From contig CAJUII010000119.1 in the NCBI GenBank assembly GCA_910586405.1, positions 1 to 8,431 on the forward strand: 8,431 nucleotides of DNA, written 5' to 3'. Numbering within the stretch: the first letter of the stretch is position 1; the number at the start of each line of letters is the position of its first letter. Source of the stretch: an uncultured Lachnospiraceae bacterium (lineage in GTDB: Bacteria > Bacillota > Clostridia > Lachnospirales > Lachnospiraceae). The notes under the pieces are model-generated. The model saw only the letters and a program-made list of their open reading frames with translations, made no database searches and had not been told where the DNA came from. Of the stretch, positions 1 to 6,194 are shown piece after piece. Position numbers and translations under genes: made by a program.

Positions 1-55
1 ACAGACTGTAAATCTGCTGCTTTATGCTTCGGTGGTTCGAATCCACCTCCACCCA
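1..55 (+). tRNA. tRNA-Tyr (GTA), 5' end missing
   Basis: This is the 3' part of a tyrosine tRNA; the window starts at its anticodon stem. The anticodon loop CTGTAAA (6-12) carries GTA and is closed by CAGA/TCTG; the outermost pair of that stem would be A1-C17, a mismatch. Positions 18-30 form the longer variable arm expected of a class II tRNA such as tRNA-Tyr. The T arm is GGTGG-TTCGAAT-CCACC (31-47). The 3' acceptor strand TCCACCC is at 48-54 with discriminator A55. CCA is not encoded, so CCA-adding enzyme would have to add it. The D arm and 5' acceptor strand lie outside the window. Confidence 0.93.
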
Positions 56-66
56 GTCTTTGTTGG

Positions 67-94
67 AGGAATATCGGTTGCCGGTATTCCTTTT
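67..94 (+). terminator. Intrinsic terminator of the tRNA transcript
   Basis: An 11-bp stem with one G-U pair, AGGAATATCGG (67-77) against CCGGTATTCCT (81-91), closes a 3-nt loop TTG and runs into TTTT (91-94). It lies 11 nt after the mature tRNA 3' end, as expected for a tRNA transcription unit. The T tract is short (four T, then GTTGTGT), so some read-through into the next gene is possible. Confidence 0.85.
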
Positions 95-106
95 GTTGTG
101 TATAGG
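78..106 (+). promoter_or_regulatory. Possible weak promoter for the C39-like peptidase gene
   Basis: TTGCCG (78-83), a 17-nt spacer and TATAGG (101-106) match the sigma-A consensus at four of six positions in each hexamer. The -35 element lies inside the tRNA terminator hairpin. It is the only reasonable promoter-like pair between the terminator and the gene at 150, but matches of this quality also occur by chance. Confidence 0.28.
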
Positions 107-149
107 TTCTGATTGATGCAGCATAGCTGTAGAGCGGTACGGGGGAAAC

Positions 150-767
150 ATGCGAGTCAGGAAACGAAAACGATTTCAATTTTTCATAGTATTGCTTCTT
201 TTAGGGATTTTGCTGATTTTGTTTGCGGCAGTGTTGTTTCTGCGCCTTCGCGGCAGTGTGGCGATAAAGCCAAGCAAGCTCGAGCTGTCCGCGCAAAGTA
301 TAACTGCATACAGGCAGGACGAGGCGGCGTGGGCTGATGATTTGCTGGGAGAGTCCTCTTATACGATGGCGTTCTCTGGCTGTCTTGTGACCTGCATTGC
401 ATCTGCGGTCAGCATGGAGACGGGGACTGCCATCACGCCGGGCAGTCTGAATGCCATTTTTTCAGAGAATCATGTATATGACAGTGAGGGGAACATTCAG
501 TGGGCGGCGTTGGAGGCGCTGGAAGGATTTACAGTCGATGTGGGGCAAGAGGTATCGCAGCCAGCGCTTGACGCATGCCTTGCCGCGGGACATGCTCCGA
601 TTGTGCGCGTGCGTATGCATGGACTGGGCAGTTTTCATTATGTGCTGATTGTGGGTGCCGAGGCGGGGGATTATATCTGTATGGACCCGCTTGCCGACTG
701 CCTGACAAAACTGTCTGATTATCTTGGCAGAGTTTATGCGGTGCGTGTGGTATCGTGCCGGTCATGA
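150..767 (+). CDS. Membrane-anchored C39-like (papain-fold) cysteine peptidase
   Basis: A 205-residue protein. The N-terminus is strongly basic (RVRKRKR) and is followed by one hydrophobic helix at about residues 10-32, which suggests an N-in membrane anchor with the catalytic domain outside. The rest fits the Peptidase_C39_2 family: an YRQ segment supplies the likely oxyanion glutamine Q56, SGCLVTCIAS gives the nucleophile C78, FHYVLIVG gives H163, and MDP gives D179. Spacing and order match the family. Substrate is unknown; relatives are often cell-wall or peptide-processing enzymes, but no ABC exporter or peptide precursor lies next to it, so a bacteriocin-leader peptidase role is not supported. 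The start at 150 is chosen for the GGGGGA just upstream (141-146) and the basic N-terminus before the helix; that ribosome binding site is weak. The gene appears to stand alone, and I see no clear terminator after it. Confidence 0.78.
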   Translation: MRVRKRKRFQFFIVLLLLGILLILFAAVLFLRLRGSVAIKPSKLELSAQSITAYRQDEAAWADDLLGESSYTMAFSGCLVTCIASAVSMETGTAITPGSLNAIFSENHVYDSEGNIQWAALEALEGFTVDVGQEVSQPALDACLAAGHAPIVRVRMHGLGSFHYVLIVGAEAGDYICMDPLADCLTKLSDYLGRVYAVRVVSCRS

Positions 768-804
768 CGGGAGAGAAAAAATTCATATTTTTTTTAGAAT
801 GTCA

Positions 805-833
805 TTGTTCGTATTCAAAAAAAGGTTTATAAT
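805..833 (+). promoter_or_regulatory. Promoter of the phosphofructokinase gene
   Basis: A perfect -10 TATAAT (828-833) follows TTGTTC (805-810) at the ideal 17-nt spacing. The -35 matches consensus only in TTG. Transcription would start near 840, giving a leader of about 100 nt before the ATG at 940. That leader holds two hairpins, described separately. Confidence 0.65.
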
Positions 834-846
834 GGTATATAAGGCG

Positions 847-887
847 GCCATACGGCAGTTTTGTATGGCTTGGCAATGCAGCATTGC
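847..887 (+). promoter_or_regulatory. Two consecutive hairpins in the pfk 5' leader
   Basis: GCCATAC (847-853) pairs perfectly with GTATGGC (863-869) around a 9-nt loop. Three bases later GCAATG (873-878) pairs perfectly with CATTGC (882-887) around CAG. Both lie between the predicted transcription start (about 840) and the ribosome binding site (928-934). No T run follows either stem, so neither is a terminator by itself. They could be a leader RNA element or, at DNA level, operators for a sugar-responsive regulator. I do not recognise a known riboswitch class. Confidence 0.4.
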
Positions 888-939
888 ATATAAAAGATAT
901 TTTAATGCGCAGATAATGAATGCGAAGAAGGAGGTTCCC

Positions 940-2013
940 ATGATAAGAATCGGAATGTTAACAAGCGGCGGTGACTGCCAAGCGCTCAACGCGGCTATGC
1001 GCGGTGTGGCAAAAGGGTTGTTCAATGCAGGCAAAGAGGTTGAGCTCTTTGGCTTCCTCGACGGCTACAAAGGATTGATTTATGGAAAGTACAAGATGCT
1101 CTCGCCGTCAGATTTCTCTGGAATCCTGACAAAGGGCGGCACAATCCTTGGCAGCTCGCGTATGCCATTCAAGAATATGCGCGACCCGGATGAAAATGGT
1201 CTGGATAAGGTGGAGGCGATGAAGCACAATTACTATAAGCTTTCGCTTGACTGTCTGGTAATCCTCGGCGGCAACGGCACACATAAGACAGCAAACCTTC
1301 TGCGCGAGGAGGGCTTAAATGTCGTGACACTGCCAAAGACCATCGACAATGACCTGTGGGGAACGGATATGACCTTCGGCTTCCAGAGCGCAGTTGATAT
1401 CGCGACACAGTGCATTGACCAGATTCACACGACGGCGGCTTCCCACGGACGTGTCTTTATCGTGGAAGTTATGGGACACAAGGTTGGCTATCTGACGCTG
1501 AACGCAGGAATCGCGGGCGGCGCTGACATTATCCTGATTCCAGAGATTCCATATGACATCAACAAGATCATTAAGGCAATCCAGAAGCGGTCTGAGAGAG
1601 GCAGCAAATTCACGATTCTTGCGGTTGCAGAGGGTGCGATTTCCAAGGAGATTGCTGCACTTTCCAAGAAAGAGTATAAGAAGTACATGGCAGAGTACAA
1701 GTATCCGAGTGTCTCCTACGAAATTGCAGAGAAAATTAAGGAAAAGAGCGGCATGGAGGTGCGTGTCACGGTTCCCGGGCATACACAGCGCGGAGGAAGC
1801 CCTAATTCGTATGACAGGGTATTTGCAAGCAGGCTCGGCGCGGAGGCATCCAAGCTGATCTTAAAGGGTGAGTATGGATACATGGTTGGTTATCAGAACA
1901 GAGAGGTTGTGAAGGTGCCGCTGTCCGACGTGGCAGGCAAGCTCAAGATGGTAGACCCGGATTCAACCATCATCAAGGAAGCAAAGATGCTCGGCATCAG
2001 CTTTGGCGATTAA
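940..2013 (+). CDS. pfkA: 6-phosphofructokinase, mixed-substrate type with GGNGT active-site variant
   Basis: A 357-residue PFK that phosphorylates fructose 6-phosphate to fructose 1,6-bisphosphate in glycolysis. Family motifs run in order: TSGGDCQALNA (8-18), GGNGTHK (110-116), PKTIDND (132-138, catalytic base D136), EVMGHKVG (176-183), PEIPYD (201-206) and PGHTQRGGSP (279-288). The start at 940 has AAGGAGG at 928-934, five bases upstream; the frame stays open to 724, but that extension has no family similarity and would cross the promoter. Phosphoryl-donor residues are mixed. G113 corresponds to the glycine of ATP-type enzymes (GGDGS), whereas K133 is the lysine typical of pyrophosphate-type enzymes (ATP-type has PGTIDND). 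N112 replaces the usual magnesium-contacting aspartate. The donor (ATP or PPi) therefore cannot be stated with certainty. It has its own promoter and terminator, so it is probably a single-gene unit. Confidence 0.93.
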   Translation: MIRIGMLTSGGDCQALNAAMRGVAKGLFNAGKEVELFGFLDGYKGLIYGKYKMLSPSDFSGILTKGGTILGSSRMPFKNMRDPDENGLDKVEAMKHNYYKLSLDCLVILGGNGTHKTANLLREEGLNVVTLPKTIDNDLWGTDMTFGFQSAVDIATQCIDQIHTTAASHGRVFIVEVMGHKVGYLTLNAGIAGGADIILIPEIPYDINKIIKAIQKRSERGSKFTILAVAEGAISKEIAALSKKEYKKYMAEYKYPSVSYEIAEKIKEKSGMEVRVTVPGHTQRGGSPNSYDRVFASRLGAEASKLILKGEYGYMVGYQNREVVKVPLSDVAGKLKMVDPDSTIIKEAKMLGISFGD

Positions 2014-2053
2014 GTGAAAAAATAGAACTCCGTCAAGGGGTTCTTTTTTTCAC
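2014..2053 (+). terminator. Strong intrinsic terminator after pfk
   Basis: AGAACTCC (2024-2031) pairs with GGGGTTCT (2037-2044), with one G-U pair, around a GTCAA loop, and is followed by TTTTTT (2045-2050). The flanks continue the pairing: GTG plus six A (2014-2022) face six T plus CAC (2045-2053), leaving only T2023 bulged. The A tract before and T tract after the core would let it act on both strands. Confidence 0.92.
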
Positions 2054-2065
2054 CTTCTTTTTTCG

Positions 2066-2094
2066 TTTACAAAGTTTGTCAATTATGGTAAATT
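2066..2094 (+). promoter_or_regulatory. Promoter of the metG-HAD-ddh unit
   Basis: TTTACA (2066-2071), a 17-nt spacer and TAAATT (2089-2094) form a usable sigma-A promoter in an AT-rich stretch just past the pfk terminator. A further TATAAT at 2111-2116 lacks a well-spaced -35. Only 126 bp separate the pfk stop from the metG start, and I see no T-box leader there although T-boxes are common before aminoacyl-tRNA synthetase genes in Firmicutes. Confidence 0.5.
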
Positions 2095-2139
2095 ATAAAT
2101 AATTGAGTATTATAATAAGAAGAAAGGCGATGGCAACCA

Positions 2140-4122
2140 ATGCAGAATAAAGGGAAATATTATATCACAACGGCGATTGCATACACTTCAGGCAAGCCGC
2201 ATATCGGAAATAATTATGAGATTGTACTGGCGGACAGTATAGCCCGCTACAAGAGAAAAGACGGCTATGAAGTCTTTTTCCAGACAGGGACGGACGAGCA
2301 TGGACAGAAGATTGAATTGAAGGCGGCGGAGGCGGGCGTGACGCCCAAGGCGTTTGTGGACAAGGTGGCAGGCACAATCCAAGGGCTTTGTGATCTGTTA
2401 AATATAGCCTATGACAAGTTTATCCGCACGACGGATACAGATCATGAGAGACAGGTGCAGAAGATTTTCAAGCGGCTGTACGAGAAGGGTGACATCTACA
2501 AGGGCGCCTATGAGGGGCTGTACTGTACACCGTGCGAGTCGTTTTGGACAGAATCCCAGCTAAAGGACGGCAAGTGTCCTGACTGCGGGCGCGAAGTCAA
2601 GCCTGCAAAGGAGGAGGCTTACTTTTTCAAGATGAGCAAGTATGCGGACAGGCTGATTGAGCATATCAACCAGCACCCGGAGTTTATACAGCCCGTCTCG
2701 CGCAAAAATGAGATGATGAATAATTTCCTGCTCCCCGGTCTACAGGACTTGTGTGTGTCGCGTACCTCATTTAAGTGGGGGATTCCCGTGGACTTTGACG
2801 ACCGACATGTCGTCTATGTGTGGCTGGACGCGCTCACGAACTATATTACGGGAATTGGCTATGACGCAGATGGAAACAGCACCCAGCAGTATCAAAAACT
2901 ATGGCCTGCGGACCTGCATCTGATCGGAAAGGATATTATCCGTTTCCACACGATTTACTGGCCGATCTTCCTGATGGCGCTTGGCGAGGAGCTGCCGCAT
3001 CAGGTGTTTGGGCACCCGTGGCTTTTGCAGAACAATGACAAGATGAGCAAGTCGAAGGGCAACATCATGTATGCAGACGATCTTGTTTCGCTGTTTGGCG
3101 TAGATGCGGTTCGATATTTTGTGCTGCATGAGATGCCGTATGAAAATGATGGGTCGATCACGTGGGATTTGATGGTTGAGCGGCTGAACTCAGACCTTGC
3201 AAATACACTGGGAAATCTTGTGAACAGGACGATTTCGATGAGCAATAAGTACTTTGGCGGCGTGGTTGAGAACAAAGGCGTTGCCGATGAGATGGATGCG
3301 GATTTGAAAGCGGCTGCCCTTGGCGTTTATGACAAGGTGGAGTCAAAGATGGCAGAGCTTCGCGTTGCCGATGCGCTGACAGAGATTTTTAATCTGTTCA
3401 AGCGCTGCAACAAATATATTGATGAGACAGAGCCGTGGGCGTTGGCAAAGGACGAGGCAAAAAGGGATCGGCTTGCGACGGTTTTATATAATTTAGTCGA
3501 AGGGATTTCGATTGGCGCGGGACTGCTCGAGCCGTTTATGCCAGAGACGACACAGCGGATTATGAAGCAGCTCAACAGTGCAGTTCGTGACTTTGAGTCC
3601 ACAAAGACGTTCGGCGTGTATCCGTCAGGCACGAAGGTGACAGAGACGCCAGAAATCCTCTTTGCGCGGCTCGACCAGAAAGAAATTGATGAAAAGGTGG
3701 CGGCGCTTGCGGCGAAGCAGATGGCGGAAGCCGGTGCGCAGCAGGAGACAGAAAATGACACAGATGTCACAAATTGCATTGATGCAGCGCCGAAGGCAGA
3801 AATCACATATGAGGATTTTACCAAGATGCAGTTTCAGGTGGGTGAGATTCTATCCTGTGAGGCAGTGCCAAAGTCCAAGAAGCTTCTGTGCAGCCAAGTA
3901 AAAATTGGCTCGCAGGTAAAGCAGATTGTGTCCGGCATCAAAGCATTTTACAGTCCAGAGGAGATGGTTGGCAAGAAAGTGATGGTGCTGGTGAACCTCA
4001 AACCGGCAAAGCTTGCCGGCGTATTGTCCGAGGGAATGCTTCTGTGCGCTGAGGACGCAGATGGCAATCTTGCACTGATGACACCGGAGAAAACAATGCC
4101 GTCGGGTGCGGAAATTATGTAA
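2140..4122 (+). CDS. metG: Methionyl-tRNA synthetase with C-terminal tRNA-binding domain
   Basis: A 660-residue class I synthetase that charges tRNA-Met in the cytoplasm. The Rossmann catalytic core carries the HIGH-type motif as HIGN (21-24), TDEHG (51-55), a zinc knuckle with C129, C132, C146 and C149, WLDALTNY (228-235), and KMSKS (301-305). An anticodon-binding helical region follows. After a low-complexity linker around residues 520-550 comes an EMAP-II/Trbp111-like OB-fold at 555-660, as in the roughly 660-residue Bacillus/Clostridium form. HIGN in place of HIGH is a conservative variation also seen in other class I synthetases, so activity is expected. The start at 2140 fits the family N-terminus, but the AGAAAGG upstream is 12 bases away. 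An out-of-frame ATG at 2130 opens a 6-codon ORF that overlaps the start. Probably first gene of an operon with the HAD and ddh genes. Confidence 0.97.
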   Translation: MQNKGKYYITTAIAYTSGKPHIGNNYEIVLADSIARYKRKDGYEVFFQTGTDEHGQKIELKAAEAGVTPKAFVDKVAGTIQGLCDLLNIAYDKFIRTTDTDHERQVQKIFKRLYEKGDIYKGAYEGLYCTPCESFWTESQLKDGKCPDCGREVKPAKEEAYFFKMSKYADRLIEHINQHPEFIQPVSRKNEMMNNFLLPGLQDLCVSRTSFKWGIPVDFDDRHVVYVWLDALTNYITGIGYDADGNSTQQYQKLWPADLHLIGKDIIRFHTIYWPIFLMALGEELPHQVFGHPWLLQNNDKMSKSKGNIMYADDLVSLFGVDAVRYFVLHEMPYENDGSITWDLMVERLNSDLANTLGNLVNRTISMSNKYFGGVVENKGVADEMDADLKAAALGVYDKVESKMAELRVADALTEIFNLFKRCNKYIDETEPWALAKDEAKRDRLATVLYNLVEGISIGAGLLEPFMPETTQRIMKQLNSAVRDFESTKTFGVYPSGTKVTETPEILFARLDQKEIDEKVAALAAKQMAEAGAQQETENDTDVTNCIDAAPKAEITYEDFTKMQFQVGEILSCEAVPKSKKLLCSQVKIGSQVKQIVSGIKAFYSPEEMVGKKVMVLVNLKPAKLAGVLSEGMLLCAEDADGNLALMTPEKTMPSGAEIM

Positions 4123-4182
4123 GGGCAAAAAACTGTGCTGAGCAGTTTCATGGTGCGCAGGGATATTAGAATGAGGAGAACT

Positions 4183-4860
4183 ATGGAAAATCATAATGGA
4201 AATCAAAATGTAGGAAATCCTGTACAGGCAATCCTGTTTGACTTGGATGGGACTCTTTGGAATGCAGTTGACGGGATTCACAAGACATGGAATCAGGTGG
4301 TGTCAAACCACCCGGAGTACAGAACGAATCCGATCTCGTTTGAGGAGTTGGAAGGCTGTCTTGGACTTCCGATGACAGAGATTGCGGCGCGTTTATTTTC
4401 AGGGACGACACCAGAACAGCAGCAGGCGCTGATGGACGAGTGCTGTGCGGTGGAGAATGCCTATCTTGCAGAACATGGCGGCATTCTTTATCCAAAGCTG
4501 GAGGAGACACTGCTGGAATTGAAGAAAAGGTACAAACTCTTTGTGGTGAGCAACTGCCAGCAGGGATATATCGAGAGTTTTATCAAGGCACATCGGCTTG
4601 AAACGTGTTTTGATGACATGGAGTGCTGGGGGAATAATCTGCTTCCCAAAGGAGAAAATAACAAGCTTATCATGGAGAGAAACGGTGTGACGAAGGCCGT
4701 GTATGTGGGCGATACTGCGGGCGACGAGGAGTCCGCACGCGTGGCAGGGATTCCGTTTATCTTTGCAAAATATGGATTTGGAGAGCCGAAGGCGCCAGAT
4801 TATGTATTGGAGGAATTTGCGAAGCTGCCTGCGCTCATGCAGCAGATTGAGCAGTTGTAG
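4183..4860 (+). CDS. HAD-superfamily hydrolase, phosphoglycolate phosphatase-like
   Basis: A 225-residue HAD-superfamily phosphatase. Motif I is DLDGT (20-24), with nucleophile D20 and acid/base D22. Motif II is the serine of VVSN (S123). Motif III is K156. Motif IV is GDTAGD with metal ligands D177 and D181. A helical cap sits between motifs I and II, as in Gph/PGP-type enzymes. The substrate cannot be read from the sequence; small phosphorylated metabolites such as 2-phosphoglycolate are typical. The ATG at 4183 is preferred because AGGAG lies four bases upstream (4174-4178); an in-frame ATG at 4135 would add 16 residues without a ribosome binding site or family similarity. The gene begins 60 bp after metG with no terminator between, so co-transcription is likely. 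Confidence 0.88.
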   Translation: MENHNGNQNVGNPVQAILFDLDGTLWNAVDGIHKTWNQVVSNHPEYRTNPISFEELEGCLGLPMTEIAARLFSGTTPEQQQALMDECCAVENAYLAEHGGILYPKLEETLLELKKRYKLFVVSNCQQGYIESFIKAHRLETCFDDMECWGNNLLPKGENNKLIMERNGVTKAVYVGDTAGDEESARVAGIPFIFAKYGFGEPKAPDYVLEEFAKLPALMQQIEQL

Positions 4861-4980
4861 AAGCTATCGTGCGATTGGACAAAGCAGAGGGGCAATCCGC
4901 ATTCAGACAGTGGGAATGAAGCCGAACGGAAAAATTGTGTGTACGGGTACAGGCAAAGAGTGGAAATAAGGAGAGAGAAA

Positions 4981-5967
4981 ATGAGTATACGTATAGGAAT
5001 ATTAGGATATGGCAATCTGGGGCGCGGCGTGGAGTGCGCGGTGCGGCAGAATGAGGATCTCGAACTTGCGGCAGTGTTTACGCGCAGGGACCCGGAGACG
5101 GTCTCGATTTTGACAAACACTGCAAAGGTGTGCAGGATTTCGGAGGTGGAGACGTGGAAGGACAAGATCGACGTGATGATTCTCTGCGGCGGCAGCGCGA
5201 CAGATCTTCCGGCACAGACACCGGCGTATGTGAAGCATTTTAACGTGATTGACAGCTTTGACACCCATGCGCGCATTCCAGAGCATTTTGAAAAAGTGGA
5301 TGCCGCTGCGAAGGAGAGCGGTCATATCGGCATTATCTCGGTGGGCTGGGACCCGGGAATGTTCTCACTGAACCGCCTGTATGCGAATGCAATTCTTCCA
5401 GAAGGCAGAGATTATACATTTTGGGGGAAGGGTGTCAGTCAGGGACATTCGGATGCCATTCGCCGAATTGAGGGGGTGAAAAATGCAAAACAGTATACCA
5501 TACCAGTTGAAGCCGCGCTGGACGCGGCGCGTTCTGGCAGCAATCCAGAACTGACAACGCGTCAAAAGCACACGCGGGAATGTTTTGTCGTGCTGGAGGA
5601 AGGCGCTGACGCGGCAAAGGTCGAGGAGACGATCAAGACAATGCCAAATTATTTTGCTGACTACGACACGACAGTGCACTTTATCAGTGAGGACGAGCTG
5701 CTCGCAAATCACAGTGGGATTCCACACGGCGGTTTTGTGCTGAGAAGCGGCGTGACAGGCTGGGAGAAAGAGCACAAGCATTTGATCGAATATCGTCTCA
5801 AACTTGATTCCAACCCGGAATTTACGGCGAGTGTGCTCGCAGCCTACGCGCGGGCGGCACATCGTCTGTCACAGGAAGGACAGAGCGGATGCAAGACTGT
5901 ATTTGACATCGCACCGGCATATCTGAGCACAAAGAGCGCGCAGGAGCTGCGGGCTTCCATGCTGTAA
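4981..5967 (+). CDS. ddh: meso-Diaminopimelate D-dehydrogenase
   Basis: A 328-residue NADPH-dependent enzyme (EC 1.4.1.16) that makes meso-diaminopimelate in one step from tetrahydrodipicolinate, ammonia and NADPH. It feeds lysine and peptidoglycan synthesis while bypassing the acylated intermediates. The Rossmann motif GYGNLG (9-14) and R35-R36, for the NADP 2'-phosphate, are at the start. Also clearly matching the Corynebacterium glutamicum enzyme are CGGSATDLP (69-77), GWDPGM (122-127, with W123 and D124 near the substrate), FWGKGVSQGHSDA (147-159) and FTASVLAAYARAAHR (281-295). Length is close to the family's roughly 320. The start at 4981 has AAGGAG at 4968-4973; an in-frame ATG at 4939 is rejected because the Rossmann strand begins right after 4981. 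No promoter or terminator is evident in the 120 bp after the HAD gene, so it is probably the last gene of the metG unit. Confidence 0.95.
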   Translation: MSIRIGILGYGNLGRGVECAVRQNEDLELAAVFTRRDPETVSILTNTAKVCRISEVETWKDKIDVMILCGGSATDLPAQTPAYVKHFNVIDSFDTHARIPEHFEKVDAAAKESGHIGIISVGWDPGMFSLNRLYANAILPEGRDYTFWGKGVSQGHSDAIRRIEGVKNAKQYTIPVEAALDAARSGSNPELTTRQKHTRECFVVLEEGADAAKVEETIKTMPNYFADYDTTVHFISEDELLANHSGIPHGGFVLRSGVTGWEKEHKHLIEYRLKLDSNPEFTASVLAAYARAAHRLSQEGQSGCKTVFDIAPAYLSTKSAQELRASML

Positions 5968-5984
5968 ATAGAGATTGCGTTTAA

Positions 5985-6021
5985 GGTTCCGTGAACTTGT
6001 GGGTTTGCGGGACCGTTTTTT
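5985..6021 (+). terminator. Intrinsic terminator after ddh
   Basis: A 13-bp stem with several G-U pairs, GGTTCCGTGAACT (5985-5997) against GGTTTGCGGGACC (6002-6014), closes loop TGTG. It is followed by G and a run of six T (6016-6021). It lies 17 bp past the ddh stop and would end the metG-HAD-ddh transcript. Confidence 0.9.
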
Positions 6022-6082
6022 ATGCACACGGGCATCAAAAGAAAAAATGTTAGTTGATTAAAAAAGTGGAAATATGAAGCAG

Positions 6083-6111
6083 TTGCAAAATTGTCTGAGC
6101 TATGCTATATT
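6083..6111 (+). promoter_or_regulatory. Extended -10 promoter of the ZIP transporter gene
   Basis: TTGCAA (6083-6088), a 17-nt spacer and TATATT (6106-6111), with TG at 6103-6104 giving an extended -10 (TGCTATATT). Transcription should start near 6118, immediately before the palindrome at 6119-6138. This is the best-formed promoter in the window together with that of pfk. Confidence 0.72.
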
Positions 6112-6118
6112 ATAAGAA

Positions 6119-6138
6119 AAGTTAGACAAAACTAACTT
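6119..6138 (+). promoter_or_regulatory. Palindromic operator candidate in the ZIP promoter
   Basis: AAGTTAG-ACAAAA-CTAACTT is a perfect 7-bp inverted repeat with a 6-bp spacer, sitting at the predicted transcription start. TTAG/CTAA arms of this kind are characteristic of operators bound by DtxR/MntR-family metal-dependent repressors. Its place next to a metal transporter fits repression when metal is plentiful. A further GTTAG half-site occurs at 6050-6054. No regulator gene is in the window, and the family assignment is inference; an mRNA hairpin at the 5' end is the alternative. Confidence 0.6.
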
Positions 6139-6194
6139 ATAACCTTTCAAAACTCGAATCATATACTATAATGAAGAAAAAGGGGGAAAATAGC

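Noticed and set aside
1..94. tRNA 3' end as an integration site (attachment site) for a mobile element
   Set aside because: No integrase gene and no second copy of the tRNA 3' sequence were seen in the window.
724..939. In-frame upstream extension of pfk to ATG 724
   Set aside because: It overlaps the peptidase gene, runs through the TATAAT promoter, and the strong AAGGAGG is placed for the ATG at 940.
1315..1782. 155-codon minus-strand open frame inside pfk
   Set aside because: It is antisense to well-conserved PFK motifs, has no recognisable domain, and is explained by codon bias of the real gene.
3327..3824. 165-codon minus-strand open frame inside metG
   Set aside because: Serine/alanine-rich shadow of the anticodon-binding and linker region of MetG; no ribosome binding site or family similarity.
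4130..4148. AAACTG/CAGTTT hairpin between metG and the HAD gene
   Set aside because: Only 6 bp, AT-rich, with no T run after it; not a convincing terminator.
4703..4969. 88-codon plus-strand ORF over the HAD end and the HAD-ddh gap
   Set aside because: Most of it is a shifted frame of the HAD motif IV region; the tail in the gap has no start signal or recognisable similarity.
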